Under the pieces are notes generated by a model. It was not told where the DNA came from, did no database searches, and saw only the letters and a list, made by a program, of their open reading frames with translations. A stretch of DNA of 64,000 nucleotides from Gordonibacter pamelaeae (GTDB lineage: Bacteria; Actinomycetota; Coriobacteriia; Coriobacteriales; Eggerthellaceae), in assembly GCF_042665095.1 (NCBI RefSeq), contig NZ_JBHTBV010000010.1; one strand, 5' to 3'. Position numbers and translations under genes: made by a program. Positions 34,592-42,987 of this stretch are shown here, piece after piece; the first letter of the stretch is position 1; each line of letters begins with the position of its first letter.

Positions 34592-35293
34592 CTACCACTC
34601 CAGGACGTCGGCCGACAGCGGGGCCTCGTTGATCTCGACGCCCGCCACGCGCCCCTCGCGGATGTGGATGACGCGGTCGGCTATGGCCGTGAACGCCGAG
34701 TTGTGCGTGATGAGCACGACGGTCTTGCCGGTGTCGTAGCACGTGTCCTGCAACAGCCGCAGGATGGCCTTGCCGGTATGGTAGTCCAGCGCACCGGTGG
34801 GCTCGTCGCACAGAAGCAGCTTCGGGTTCTTCGCCAGCGCGCGGGCGATGGCCACGCGCTGCTGCTCGCCGCCGGAGAGCTGGGCGGGGAAGTTGTCCAG
34901 CCGATGCCCCAGCCCCACCTGGGCAAGCACCTCGGCCGCATCGAGCGGGTCCTTGCAGATCTGGCTCGCCAGCTCCACGTTCTCCAACGCCGTGAGGTTC
35001 TGCACGAGGTTGTAGAACTGGAACACGAAGCCTATGTCGTAGCGGCGGTAGTAGGTGAGCTCCTTGCTGTTGAACGCGCTGATTTCGCGCCCGTCCAGCA
35101 TGATGGTGCCCGACGAGCACCCGTCCATGCCGCCCAGCATGTTCAGGAGCGTGGTCTTGCCGGCGCCCGAGGGCCCCACCACCACCACGAGCTCGCCGCG
35201 CTCGATGTCGAACGTCATCCCGTCGACGGCCGCGACCTCCACCTCGCCCATCGTGTACACCTTGCGCACGTCGCGGAACTCCACGAATGCCAA
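34592..35293 (-). CDS. ABC transporter ATP-binding protein (MacB/LolD type)
   Basis: A 233-residue ATPase with Walker A GPSGAGKTT, Q-loop FVFQFYNLVQNLTALENV, signature LSGGEQQRVAIARAL, Walker B LLLCDEPTGALD and switch His in LITHNS. The Q-loop sequence and the GGMDGCSSG motif place it in the MacB/LolD group. The start is taken as TTG at 35293 (LAFVEFRDV) because GAGGGATCG precedes it and upstream residues do not look like protein. It forms a two-gene unit with the large permease 10 bases downstream. It lies just after the ribosomal operon terminator and is transcribed in the same direction. Confidence 0.9.
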   Translation of the reverse strand: MAFVEFRDVRKVYTMGEVEVAAVDGMTFDIERGELVVVVGPSGAGKTTLLNMLGGMDGCSSGTIMLDGREISAFNSKELTYYRRYDIGFVFQFYNLVQNLTALENVELASQICKDPLDAAEVLAQVGLGHRLDNFPAQLSGGEQQRVAIARALAKNPKLLLCDEPTGALDYHTGKAILRLLQDTCYDTGKTVVLITHNSAFTAIADRVIHIREGRVAGVEINEAPLSADVLEW

Positions 35294-35408
35294 ATCGATC
35301 CCTCTCTTCACCCTCGCAGCTGCGTTTGCCCCACCATACACCAACCATCCCGTCCGCGCACGCGAGCATACAAACTCGCCATGCGCCCCGGCCCTCCCCC
35401 AACACGAA

Positions 35409-35434
35409 AAGCGCCCCGCAGATGCGGGGCGCTC
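35409..35434 (-). terminator. Terminator after rplW
   Basis: AGCGCCCCGCA and TGCGGGGCGCT form a perfect 11-bp stem with a GA-containing loop, followed on the minus strand by TTTTCGTGTT. It lies about 25 bases past the rplW stop and ends the ribosomal protein operon here. Confidence 0.85.
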
Positions 35435-35458
35435 CAAAGCTTCGGACGGCTCGATAGC

Positions 35459-35743
35459 CTAGCTGGCGAACAGCTCGATCGTGTCGCCTTCCTTCAGCGT
35501 GACCATGGCCTTCTTCCAGGTGCGGGTCTGGCCCAGCTGGTAGCGGACGCGCTTGGGCTTCGGCTTCACGTTCAGCGTGTTCACCTTCACGACCTTCACG
35601 TTGAAGATGGCCTCGACGGCCTGGGCGATCTCCACCTTGTTGGAGTCCTTCGCCACCTCGAACGTGTACGTGTTCTTCTCCATCATGTCGTAGCTATGCT
35701 CCGTGATGATGGGGCGGATGATAACCTCGCGGGGATCCTTCAT
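35459..35743 (-). CDS. rplW: 50S ribosomal protein L23
   Basis: A 94-residue L23, a protein near the polypeptide exit tunnel that docks trigger factor and SRP. It has the N-terminal DPREVIIRPIITEHSYDMMEKNTYTFEV and the C-terminal loop GQTRTWKKAMVTLKEGDTIELF. The start ATG overlaps the rplD stop by one base (TAATG). In most bacteria rplB and rpsS follow; here a terminator follows instead. Confidence 0.97.
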   Translation of the reverse strand: MKDPREVIIRPIITEHSYDMMEKNTYTFEVAKDSNKVEIAQAVEAIFNVKVVKVNTLNVKPKPKRVRYQLGQTRTWKKAMVTLKEGDTIELFAS

Positions 35744-36366
35744 TATGCGAGCACCTCCTCGATGTACTTGAGGGCGTCGGCCGTCACCACGAGCTTCTTG
35801 TTGTCGATGAGCTCGTAGGTGTTGATGTCGGACACCGGGATGATGTTCACCTTCGGGATGTTGCGGAACGACAGGTACGTGTTCACCGCGTCGTCGGCGA
35901 TGACGAGCGCCACGCGACCCTCGAGGCCGAGCGCCTTCATCGCGGCCACGGCGGCCTTCGTGGAGGGCTTCTCGAACTCGAAGTCCTTCACCACCACCAG
36001 CTCGCCGTCGGCCAGCTTGGCGGAGAGCGCGGAGCGCATCGCCAGCTTGACCTCCTTGTTGTTCACGCGGAACGCGTAGCTGCGCGGATGCGGGCCGAAC
36101 ACGGTGCCGCCGCCGGCCCACTGGGGGGCGCGGATGGTGCCCTGGCGGGCACGGCCGGTGCCCTTCTGGCGCCACGGCTTCTTGCCGCCGCCGCGCACCT
36201 GGCCGCGGGTGAGCGTGTTGCTCGTGCCCTGGCGCCAGGCCGCGCGCTGCGAGCGAACGACCGTGTGCATGACGGTCATGTTCGGCTCGATGCCGAAAAC
36301 GGTAGCGGCGAGGTCGGCGGAACCGGCCTTCTTCCCGCTCGCGTCTTTGATCTCAATCGTGGTCAT
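35743..36366 (-). CDS. rplD: 50S ribosomal protein L4
   Basis: A 207-residue L4. Recognisable are the extended tunnel loop (TRGQVRGGGKKPWRQKGTGRARQG) with its Gly/Arg-rich tip, and the C-terminal domain ending in NTYELIDNKKLVVTADALKYIEEVL. L4 binds 23S rRNA and in some bacteria represses its own operon. It lies between rplC (29-base gap) and rplW (one-base overlap). Confidence 0.97.
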   Translation of the reverse strand: MTTIEIKDASGKKAGSADLAATVFGIEPNMTVMHTVVRSQRAAWRQGTSNTLTRGQVRGGGKKPWRQKGTGRARQGTIRAPQWAGGGTVFGPHPRSYAFRVNNKEVKLAMRSALSAKLADGELVVVKDFEFEKPSTKAAVAAMKALGLEGRVALVIADDAVNTYLSFRNIPKVNIIPVSDINTYELIDNKKLVVTADALKYIEEVLA

Positions 36367-36395
36367 TTAAACTCCTTATTACTTTCGATCCACGT

Positions 36396-37016
36396 TTACG
36401 CCATGCGGACGCGAACGATGCCATTCTTGCCGCCGGGGACGGCGCCCTTCACGAGGATGAGGTTCTGGTCCTCGTCGACGCGCACGACCTCGAGGTTCTT
36501 CACCGTCACGGTGTCGCAGCCCATGTGACCCGGGAGCTTGAGCCCCTTGAACACGCGGGACGGCGTGGCGCACTGGCCCACCGAGCCGGGAGCGCGGTGG
36601 AAGTGCGCGCCGTGGCCGCCCGGGCCGCCGCGGAAGCCGTAGCGCTTCATGACGCCGGCGAAGCCCTTGCCCTTGGACGTGCCGGTCACGTCGACCTTCT
36701 TCGTCTCGGCGAACGCGGCGACCGTCTGCTCGTCGCCCACGTTGTACTCGCCGGCATTCTCCACGCGCACCTCGCGCAGGTAGCGCACGGGAGCCGCGCC
36801 CTGCTTCTCGAAGTGGCCCTTCATGGGCTTGTTGACCTTCTTCTCCTTGATGGCGCCGAAGCCCATCTGCACGGCCTCGTAGCCGTCGGTGGCCTTCGTC
36901 TTCACCTGGCAGACCTTGTTGGGCTCGGCCTGGATGACCGTCACCGGGACGACGCGGTCGTCCTCGCCGAAGATCTGGGTCATGCCGATCTTCTTACCGT
37001 AGATTGCGTTGATCAT
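36396..37016 (-). CDS. rplC: 50S ribosomal protein L3
   Basis: A 206-residue L3, an early 50S assembly protein. The N terminus MINAIYGKKIGMTQIFGED, the DVTGTSKGKGFAGVMKRYGFRGGPGGHGAHFHRAPGS core loop region and the ending VPGGKNGIVRVRM are all diagnostic. The start at ATG 37016 is preferred over an upstream in-frame codon because it matches the family N terminus and has GGGGTCAGGCG upstream. Confidence 0.97.
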   Translation of the reverse strand: MINAIYGKKIGMTQIFGEDDRVVPVTVIQAEPNKVCQVKTKATDGYEAVQMGFGAIKEKKVNKPMKGHFEKQGAAPVRYLREVRVENAGEYNVGDEQTVAAFAETKKVDVTGTSKGKGFAGVMKRYGFRGGPGGHGAHFHRAPGSVGQCATPSRVFKGLKLPGHMGCDTVTVKNLEVVRVDEDQNLILVKGAVPGGKNGIVRVRMA

Positions 37017-37032
37017 TATCGCCTGACCCCCT

Positions 37033-37341
37033 TTACAGCTTGATTTCGATGTCGACACCGGCGGGGAGATCGAGACGCATCAGGGAATCCACCGTGTTCG
37101 GGGTGGGCTCCAGGATGTCGATGAGGCGCTTGTGCGTGCGCATCTCGAACTGCTCGCGCGAATCCTTGTCGACGTGCGGGCCCTTGACGACGCAGTACAG
37201 GTTGCGCTCCGTCGGCAGCGGGATGGGACCGGACACCTTGGCACCCGTCTTCTGCGCGGTATCGACGATGAGCTTCGTGGACTGGTCCACGATCTCATGG
37301 TCGTACCCCTTCAAGCGGATGCGAATCTTCTGATTAGCCAC
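37033..37341 (-). CDS. rpsJ: 30S ribosomal protein S10
   Basis: A 102-residue S10/NusE, a 30S head protein and NusB partner in antitermination. MANQKIRIRLKGYDHEIVDQS, GPIPLPTERN and LMRLDLPAGVDIEIKL are conserved. It follows fusA after 35 bases with no tuf gene between them, although many bacteria have tuf at this position. Confidence 0.97.
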   Translation of the reverse strand: MANQKIRIRLKGYDHEIVDQSTKLIVDTAQKTGAKVSGPIPLPTERNLYCVVKGPHVDKDSREQFEMRTHKRLIDILEPTPNTVDSLMRLDLPAGVDIEIKL

Positions 37342-37376
37342 TTACTTACCTCCGTTATGCTTCAGGTCGCGCGCGC

Positions 37377-39494
37377 TTACGCGTTCCCGCCGGCCTTGCT
37401 GATAATTTCCTCCGCCACGCTCTTGGGCACCGGCTCGTAGGAGTCGAACTGCATGGTGTACACAGCCCGGCCCTGCGTGCCGCTGCGCAGGTCGGTGGCG
37501 TAGCCGAACATGTTGCCCAGCGGCACCTTCGCGCTGACCACGATGGCGTTGCCGCGCTTCTCCTGGCCCTGGATCATACCGCGGCGGGAGGGGATGTCGC
37601 CCATGACGAAGCCCGTGTACTCCTCCGGCGTCTCGATCTCCACGGCCATGACCGGCTCGAGGATGACGGGGCTGGACTTGCGGAGCGCTTCCTTGATGGC
37701 CATGGAACCCGCCACCTTGAACGCCGCCTCGGAGGAGTCGACGTCGTGGTACGAGCCGTCGACGAGTTCCACGCGCACGTCCTCGACCGGGTAGCCCGCG
37801 AGCACGCCGGAGTTCAGCGCCTCCTGGATGCCCTTGTCGATGGAGGGGATGTACTCCTTCGGCACCACGCCGCCCACGATCTTGTTCTCGAACAGGTAGC
37901 CTTCGCCGGCCTCCTGCGGGTACATGTTGATGACCGCATGGCCGTACTGGCCGCGACCGCCGGTCTGGCGCACGAACTTGCCCTCGGCGTTCATGACCTC
38001 CTTGCCGGGGCGCTCGCGGTAGGCAACCTGGGGCTTGCCCACGTTGGCCTCGACCTTGAACTCGCGCAGCAGGCGGTCGATGATGATCTCGAGGTGCAGC
38101 TCGCCCATGCCGGCGATGATGGTCTGGCCGGTCTCGTGGTTCGTGGACACGCGGAACGTCGGGTCCTCCTCGGCGAGCTTCTGCAGCGCCACGCCCATCT
38201 TGTCCTGCTCGGCCTTCGTCTTCGGCTCGACGGCGATGTCGATGACCGGGTCGGCGAACTCCATGGACTCCAGGATGATGGGGTGTTTCTCGTCGCAGAG
38301 CGTGTCGCCCGTGGACACGTCCTTCAGGCCCACCACGGCCACGATGTCGCCCGCCTGGCAGGCATCGATGTCGACGCGCTGGTTCGAGTGCATCTGCAGA
38401 AGGCGGCCGATGCGCTCCTTCTTGTCCTTCGACGCGTTCATGATGTAGGAGCCGGAATCCAGGCTGCCCGAGTACACGCGCAGGTAGGTGAGCTTGCCCA
38501 CGAACGGGTCGGTCATGATCTTGAAGGCGAGCGCGGAGAACGGGGCCTTCACGTCGGAGGGACGCTCGTCCTCGGCACCCGTGTCGGGGTTCGTGCCCTT
38601 GATGGCCGGGATGTCAACCGGGGAGGGCATGTAGTCCACCACGGCGTCGAGCAGCTCCTGCACGCCCTTGTTCTTGTAGGACGAGCCCACGAACACAGGG
38701 TGGATCTGGCAGGCGATGGTGCCCTTGCGCAGGGCGGCCTTCAGCTCCTCGACCGTGACCTCCTCCTCCATGAGCACCTTCTCCATGAGGTCGTCGTCGC
38801 AGTCGGCGGCGGCCTCCAGCAGCTCCTGGCGGCGCAGCTCGGCCTCCTCGGCGAACTCGGCCGGGATGGCGTCCATGGGCTCGGGGTAGGTCATGCCCTT
38901 GTCGTCGGCCTTGAAGTCCCAGGCCGTCATCGTCACGAGGTCGATGACGCCCCAGAAGTTGTCCTCGGCGCCCATGGGAACCTGCGCGGCCACGGCCGGC
39001 GCGCCCAGGCGGTCCTTCATGGTCTGGATGGCGTTGAAGAAGTCGGCGCCCACGCGGTCGTACTTGTTGATGTAGGCGATGCGGGGCACGCCGTACTTGC
39101 TGGCCTGGCGCCACACGGTCTCGGACTGCGGCTGCACGCCGGCCACGGCGTCGAACACCGCGACGGCGCCGTCGAGCACGCGCAGGGAGCGCTCGACCTC
39201 GGCCGTGAAGTCAACGTGGCCGGGCGTGTCGATGATCTGGAAGCGGTACTCCTTGCCGTTGTCGGCACCGCCGGGGTATTTCCAGAAGCACGTGGTGGCG
39301 GCGGCCGTGATGGTCACGCCGCGCTCCTGCTCCTGCACCATCCAGTCCATCGTCGCGGCGCCGTCGTGCACCTCGCCGATCTTGTGGGTCTTGCCCGTGT
39401 AGTAGAGGATGCGCTCGGTCGTCGTCGTCTTGCCCGCGTCGATGTGGGCCATGATGCCGATGTTGCGCGTGTCTTGTAGAGACATTTTAGCCAT
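37377..39494 (-). CDS. fusA: Elongation factor G
   Basis: A 705-residue translational GTPase that drives ribosome translocation. The G domain shows the P-loop AHIDAGKTTTTERIL, DWMVQEQERGVTITAAATT (switch I/II region), DTPGHVDFT and NKYDR; domains II to V continue to the end with PRGMIQGQEKRGNAIVV-like segments (actual SRRGMIQGQEKRGNA). It lies between rpsG and rpsJ in the str operon. Confidence 0.98.
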   Translation of the reverse strand: MAKMSLQDTRNIGIMAHIDAGKTTTTERILYYTGKTHKIGEVHDGAATMDWMVQEQERGVTITAAATTCFWKYPGGADNGKEYRFQIIDTPGHVDFTAEVERSLRVLDGAVAVFDAVAGVQPQSETVWRQASKYGVPRIAYINKYDRVGADFFNAIQTMKDRLGAPAVAAQVPMGAEDNFWGVIDLVTMTAWDFKADDKGMTYPEPMDAIPAEFAEEAELRRQELLEAAADCDDDLMEKVLMEEEVTVEELKAALRKGTIACQIHPVFVGSSYKNKGVQELLDAVVDYMPSPVDIPAIKGTNPDTGAEDERPSDVKAPFSALAFKIMTDPFVGKLTYLRVYSGSLDSGSYIMNASKDKKERIGRLLQMHSNQRVDIDACQAGDIVAVVGLKDVSTGDTLCDEKHPIILESMEFADPVIDIAVEPKTKAEQDKMGVALQKLAEEDPTFRVSTNHETGQTIIAGMGELHLEIIIDRLLREFKVEANVGKPQVAYRERPGKEVMNAEGKFVRQTGGRGQYGHAVINMYPQEAGEGYLFENKIVGGVVPKEYIPSIDKGIQEALNSGVLAGYPVEDVRVELVDGSYHDVDSSEAAFKVAGSMAIKEALRKSSPVILEPVMAVEIETPEEYTGFVMGDIPSRRGMIQGQEKRGNAIVVSAKVPLGNMFGYATDLRSGTQGRAVYTMQFDSYEPVPKSVAEEIISKAGGNA

Positions 39495-39508
39495 AGACTG
39501 GGTCCCCC

Positions 39509-39979
39509 TTAGAAGCGGTAGTGCGAGAACGCACGGTTGGACTCGGCCATCTTGTACAGGTCCTCGCGCTTCTTCACCGACGCGCCGGTGTTCTCGGCGG
39601 CGTCCATGATCTCGGCGGCGAGGCGCTCCTTCATCGTGTGCTCCTTGCGCTTGCGCGAGAAGTCCACGATCCAGCGGATGGCGAGCGTCGTCGAACGGCG
39701 GGAGTTGACCTCCATCGGCACCTGGTAGGTGGCGCCGCCGACGCGCTTGGGCTTGACCTCGAGGGTCGGGCGGACGTTGTCCATGGCCTTCTTGAACACG
39801 GCCAGCGGGTCGCCGCCGGTCTTCTGCTCCACGATGGCGAACGCACCGTAGACGATGCCCTCGGCGGTGGCCTTCTTGCCATCGAGGAGGACCTTGTTGA
39901 TCAGCTGCGTGACCAAACGGTTGTTGTACTGTGCGTCCGGCTGAACTTCACGACGGACTGCTGCTGCACGACGCGGCAT
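39509..39979 (-). CDS. rpsG: 30S ribosomal protein S7
   Basis: A 156-residue S7, the primary 16S-binding assembly protein of the 30S head. It has MPRRAAAVRREVQPDAQYNN at its N terminus, LLDGKKATAEGIVYGA, and MAESNRAFSHYRF at its end. ATG 39979 is preceded by AGAAGGAG. It lies 14 bases before fusA. Confidence 0.97.
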   Translation of the reverse strand: MPRRAAAVRREVQPDAQYNNRLVTQLINKVLLDGKKATAEGIVYGAFAIVEQKTGGDPLAVFKKAMDNVRPTLEVKPKRVGGATYQVPMEVNSRRSTTLAIRWIVDFSRKRKEHTMKERLAAEIMDAAENTGASVKKREDLYKMAESNRAFSHYRF

Positions 39980-40100
39980 GTATTTCTCCTTCTGGTTCCT
40001 GCGCGCTTCCGGGCGGCTCTTCGTCCCGCCCATTAGGCCGCCGCCCCACGCCCCCTTTGGGCGGAAGCGGCCTTAGCGGCCCGCGCGTCTTATCGGTTGC

Positions 40101-40472
40101 TTACTTGGGGCGCTTGGCGCCGTAACGGCTGCGGGCCTGCTTGCGGTTGTCCACGGCGGCGCAGTCGAGCGCAGCACGGATGACCTTGTAGCGGACACCG
40201 GGGAGGTCCTTCACGCGGCCGCCGCGCAAAAGCACCATGGAGTGCTCCTGCAGGTTGTGGCCGACGCCCGGGATGTAGGCCGTCACTTCCATGCCGTTGA
40301 CGAGGCGCACGCGGCAGACCTTGCGGAGAGCCGAGTTCGGCTTCTTCGGCGTGGTTGTGAACACGCGGGTGCACACGCCGCGCTTCTGCGGGTTGCCCTT
40401 CAGGGCCGGTGTCTTGCTCTTGTCGACCGTCTTTTTGCGGCCCTTGCGGACCAGCTGGTTGATAGTAGGCAA
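40101..40472 (-). CDS. rpsL: 30S ribosomal protein S12
   Basis: A 123-residue S12, a decoding-centre protein and the classic streptomycin target. MPTINQLVRKGRKK, the KKPNSALRKVCRVRL loop with the conserved Lys, and the GGRVKDLPGVRYKVIRAALD segment are canonical. The start codon is TTG at 40472 with AAAAGGAGAG upstream. It is the first gene of the operon; the 260-base upstream gap probably carries the promoter. Confidence 0.97.
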   Translation of the reverse strand: MPTINQLVRKGRKKTVDKSKTPALKGNPQKRGVCTRVFTTTPKKPNSALRKVCRVRLVNGMEVTAYIPGVGHNLQEHSMVLLRGGRVKDLPGVRYKVIRAALDCAAVDNRKQARSRYGAKRPK

Positions 40473-40735
40473 AGCTTCTCTCCTTTTACCTCTTGCTTGT
40501 TCCGATTACCTTTATATAGATAGGGAATCGCTTCTGCGGTGCCTCCCTGTGCGCTCAGCTGATTCGCACAGGAAAACATACGCCCACGTGGGACGCGAAC
40601 GAGAACTTTATCATCGCCCCCGCAGCTTGTCAAACGCCACGCACCCGGGAGTGTCTATATCTCCCACCTGCGTTTCGCCTGATGAAAGGCATCGGGCGCC
40701 GTTCGATAGGCGAAAGGCTCCACGTAATCTCGAAT

Positions 40736-41251
40736 TTATTCCGCGTCGTCGGCCGCCGCGGCGCGCACGCGCAGGAGCGCGCGCATGTCGGCCGGGTCGA
40801 GGCAGGCCACGGGCGCATGGCGCAGCAGCGCCCGGTCCGACGTGACCACGTAGTCGGCATCGACGCGCGCGGCGGCGGCCAGCAGCAGGTCGTCCTCGAA
40901 GTCGTCGTGGAGGTCGCGGTAGGTCATGGCGCGCAGGGCCTCGTTCTGCCCCACGGGCACGATCATCGAGAGCTCCATGACGTTGCGCACGCTCGACCAC
41001 GCTGATTCGCGCACCGCCGCGGCAAAGAGCTCGTCAACGGGCTTGCCGTGCTCCCGCAGATACCGCTTCGTCTCCTGGCAGAGGAGGAAGAAAAGATCGG
41101 GCATCGTTGCCGACGAGGTGTGCAGCACGGCATCGGCTGCCGTCGCCTCCGCCATGAACCCCATCGCCGCTTCATGCGCTTCGGGCCTGCGCTCGAGGAA
41201 ATAATCGATCCACACGTTCGTATCGACGAGCAGCTTCAGCGGCAGGCTCAT
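40736..41251 (-). CDS. PIN-domain toxin (VapC-like)
   Basis: A 171-residue PIN-domain ribonuclease, probable toxin. Acidic residues of the fold are visible: LLVDTNVWIDYFLERRPEAH (first Asp), the mid-domain segment, and DDFEDDLLLAAAARVDADYVVTSDRALLRHAP (catalytic Asp cluster and TSD motif). The ATG overlaps the antitoxin stop as ATGA, the usual antitoxin-first arrangement. The C-terminal ADMRALLRVRAAAADDAE is Ala/Arg-rich. RNA cleavage is inferred from the family. Confidence 0.87.
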   Translation of the reverse strand: MSLPLKLLVDTNVWIDYFLERRPEAHEAAMGFMAEATAADAVLHTSSATMPDLFFLLCQETKRYLREHGKPVDELFAAAVRESAWSSVRNVMELSMIVPVGQNEALRAMTYRDLHDDFEDDLLLAAAARVDADYVVTSDRALLRHAPVACLDPADMRALLRVRAAAADDAE

Positions 41252-41667
41252 GGCAGACCCCTCTCGGACGCCTTCTCGAGGTACGCCTCGTAGCGCAGAT
41301 CGTCGTAGTAGGCCTCGTGGACCTCGTCGTCGTCGAGCTCCCTCTTCGGCTTGCCGAAGTACTCGTCCTCGCGCAGGTCCTCGCACGTGATCTTGCGCGG
41401 CGCCGGCACGGGCAGGCCGTTGTCGAGGAAGAAGTTCCGCCAGATGGCGGCCCCCTCGCGCACGAGGGCCAGGCGGCGCTGCACCTCGGCGTCGTGCTCG
41501 GCGCCGCGCGCGGGGCGCATGAACGCGGGCGGCTCGCCCTTCTCCTCGGCGTACTCCCACACGGCGCGCACCACCTGCGAGGGCGTGAGCCCCCATCGGG
41601 CGAACACCTCGTCGCCGCGAGCCTTCGTCTCCTCGTCGATGCGCACGTTCATCTGCACGGCGGCCAT
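41248..41667 (-). CDS. RHH (RelB/DinJ-like) antitoxin
   Basis: A 139-residue antitoxin. The N-terminal ribbon-helix-helix AVQMNVRIDEETKARGDEVFARWGLTPSQVVRAVWEYAEEKG resembles RelB/DinJ and would bind DNA to repress the pair. A long C-terminal part (from residue 50) is highly charged and acidic (KRELDDDEVHEAYYDDLRYE), likely the toxin-wrapping region; it is longer than in typical RelB proteins. The ATG 41667 has CAGAGGAGGCGCC upstream. Confidence 0.85.
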   Translation of the reverse strand: MAAVQMNVRIDEETKARGDEVFARWGLTPSQVVRAVWEYAEEKGEPPAFMRPARGAEHDAEVQRRLALVREGAAIWRNFFLDNGLPVPAPRKITCEDLREDEYFGKPKRELDDDEVHEAYYDDLRYEAYLEKASERGLP

Positions 41668-41761
41668 GGCGCCTCCTCTGCGGTCGGGCTGCTTGCTGCT
41701 ATATAGTATAGCACAGACAAGGCTGCCGGCCATGCGCCGGGAGGGCGCCCCGCCGGCGCCG

Positions 41762-42874
41762 CTACGCGACGCCTTCCCTCACCAGCGCCTCCACGAGGCG
41801 GGCGGTGCCCTCGAGGTCGGCCACGGAGATATGCTCCTCCGGCGAGTGGAAGGCCGCCATGCCCACGCCGAGCGTCACGGCGCGCACGCCGCGGGCCGCC
41901 AGGACGTTCGCGTCGGAGCCGCCGCCGTCGTGGCGGAAGCAAGGCTCCAGCCCGGCGGCGCGCGCCGCACGGGCGGCCGTCTGCACGAGGGCGTCGTCCT
42001 CGTCGTAGAGCACGGCGCCGTAGCTGAACGTCCAGTCGATGTCCACCGAGCCGCCGAAGCGCGCGGCAGCCTGCTCGAGGGCGACCGTCATGGCGGCCTT
42101 CTGCACCTCGGCACGGTCGGGGTAGAGCGAGCGGCACTCGCCGCGCAGCGTGCACGCCTCGGGCACGACGTTCGTCTCGCGCCCGCCGGCTATCACGCCG
42201 ATGTTCGCCGTGGTGGCCTCGTCGAGGCGCCCGAGCGGCATGGCCTCGATGGACGCCGCGGCCATTTGGATGGCCGAGACGCCCGCCTCGGGCACCACGC
42301 CCGCGTGCGATGCGCGGCCGACGAACGCGGCCTCCAGCGTCCAGTGGCAGGGCGCGCCCGTGATGACGGTGCCGGGCGCGCCGTCGGCGTCCAGCACGTA
42401 GCACGGCGCGCCCGCGGGCAGCGCGTCCGGCGCGAGCGCGCCGGAGCCCAGCAGGTGCTGCTCCTCGCAGGTGGTGAGGAGCACCGTGACGTCGGGGCGC
42501 GGCGCGCCCCCCTCCACCACCGAGCGCACGCCCTCAAGGATGGCCGCGATGCCGGCCTTGTCGTCGGCCGAGAGGATGGTGTCGCCGGCCGAGCGCACCA
42601 CGCCGTCCTCCACCACCGGCTCGATGCCCGCGCAGGGCTGCACCGTGTCCATATGGGCCGACAGCACCACGTGCCCCGGCGCCGTTCCCGGCAGGTGCGC
42701 CACGAGGTTGCCCGTGTCCGCCCCCGTCTGCGCGGCCGAGTCGTCGAAGCGCACGGAGAAGCCCAGTCCCCGCAGCTCGTCGGCGCAGCGTGCAGCCATG
42801 GCGGCCTCGCGGCGCGAGGGGCTCTCGATGCGGACGATCTCGCAGAACAGGTCGAGCAGGCGGGTGGGGTTCAT
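41762..42874 (-). CDS. M20-family metallopeptidase (PepT/DapE-like)
   Basis: A 370-residue M20 zinc peptidase or deacylase. Metal-ligand and catalytic motifs are SAHMDTV (His74, Asp76), SADDKAGIAAI (bridging Asp), TTCEEQHLLGS (catalytic Glu pair), DADG, the dimerisation domain (GRASHAGVVPEAGVSAIQMAA) and FHSPEEHISV (last His). The pattern is closest to tripeptidase T-like members. It is cytosolic and monocistronic; no neighbour specifies the substrate. Confidence 0.88.
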   Translation of the reverse strand: MNPTRLLDLFCEIVRIESPSRREAAMAARCADELRGLGFSVRFDDSAAQTGADTGNLVAHLPGTAPGHVVLSAHMDTVQPCAGIEPVVEDGVVRSAGDTILSADDKAGIAAILEGVRSVVEGGAPRPDVTVLLTTCEEQHLLGSGALAPDALPAGAPCYVLDADGAPGTVITGAPCHWTLEAAFVGRASHAGVVPEAGVSAIQMAAASIEAMPLGRLDEATTANIGVIAGGRETNVVPEACTLRGECRSLYPDRAEVQKAAMTVALEQAAARFGGSVDIDWTFSYGAVLYDEDDALVQTAARAARAAGLEPCFRHDGGGSDANVLAARGVRAVTLGVGMAAFHSPEEHISVADLEGTARLVEALVREGVA

Positions 42875-42987
42875 GGGCTTTCTTCTCTCTTCCTCGATGG
42901 TTTCGGCTCATCGTGCTCGCGCGGCGCGCGAGGGGCACGGCGTTCGCGGCGGCAGGTCCCGGCAGCTGCGGGGCCGCCGGCCGCCCG

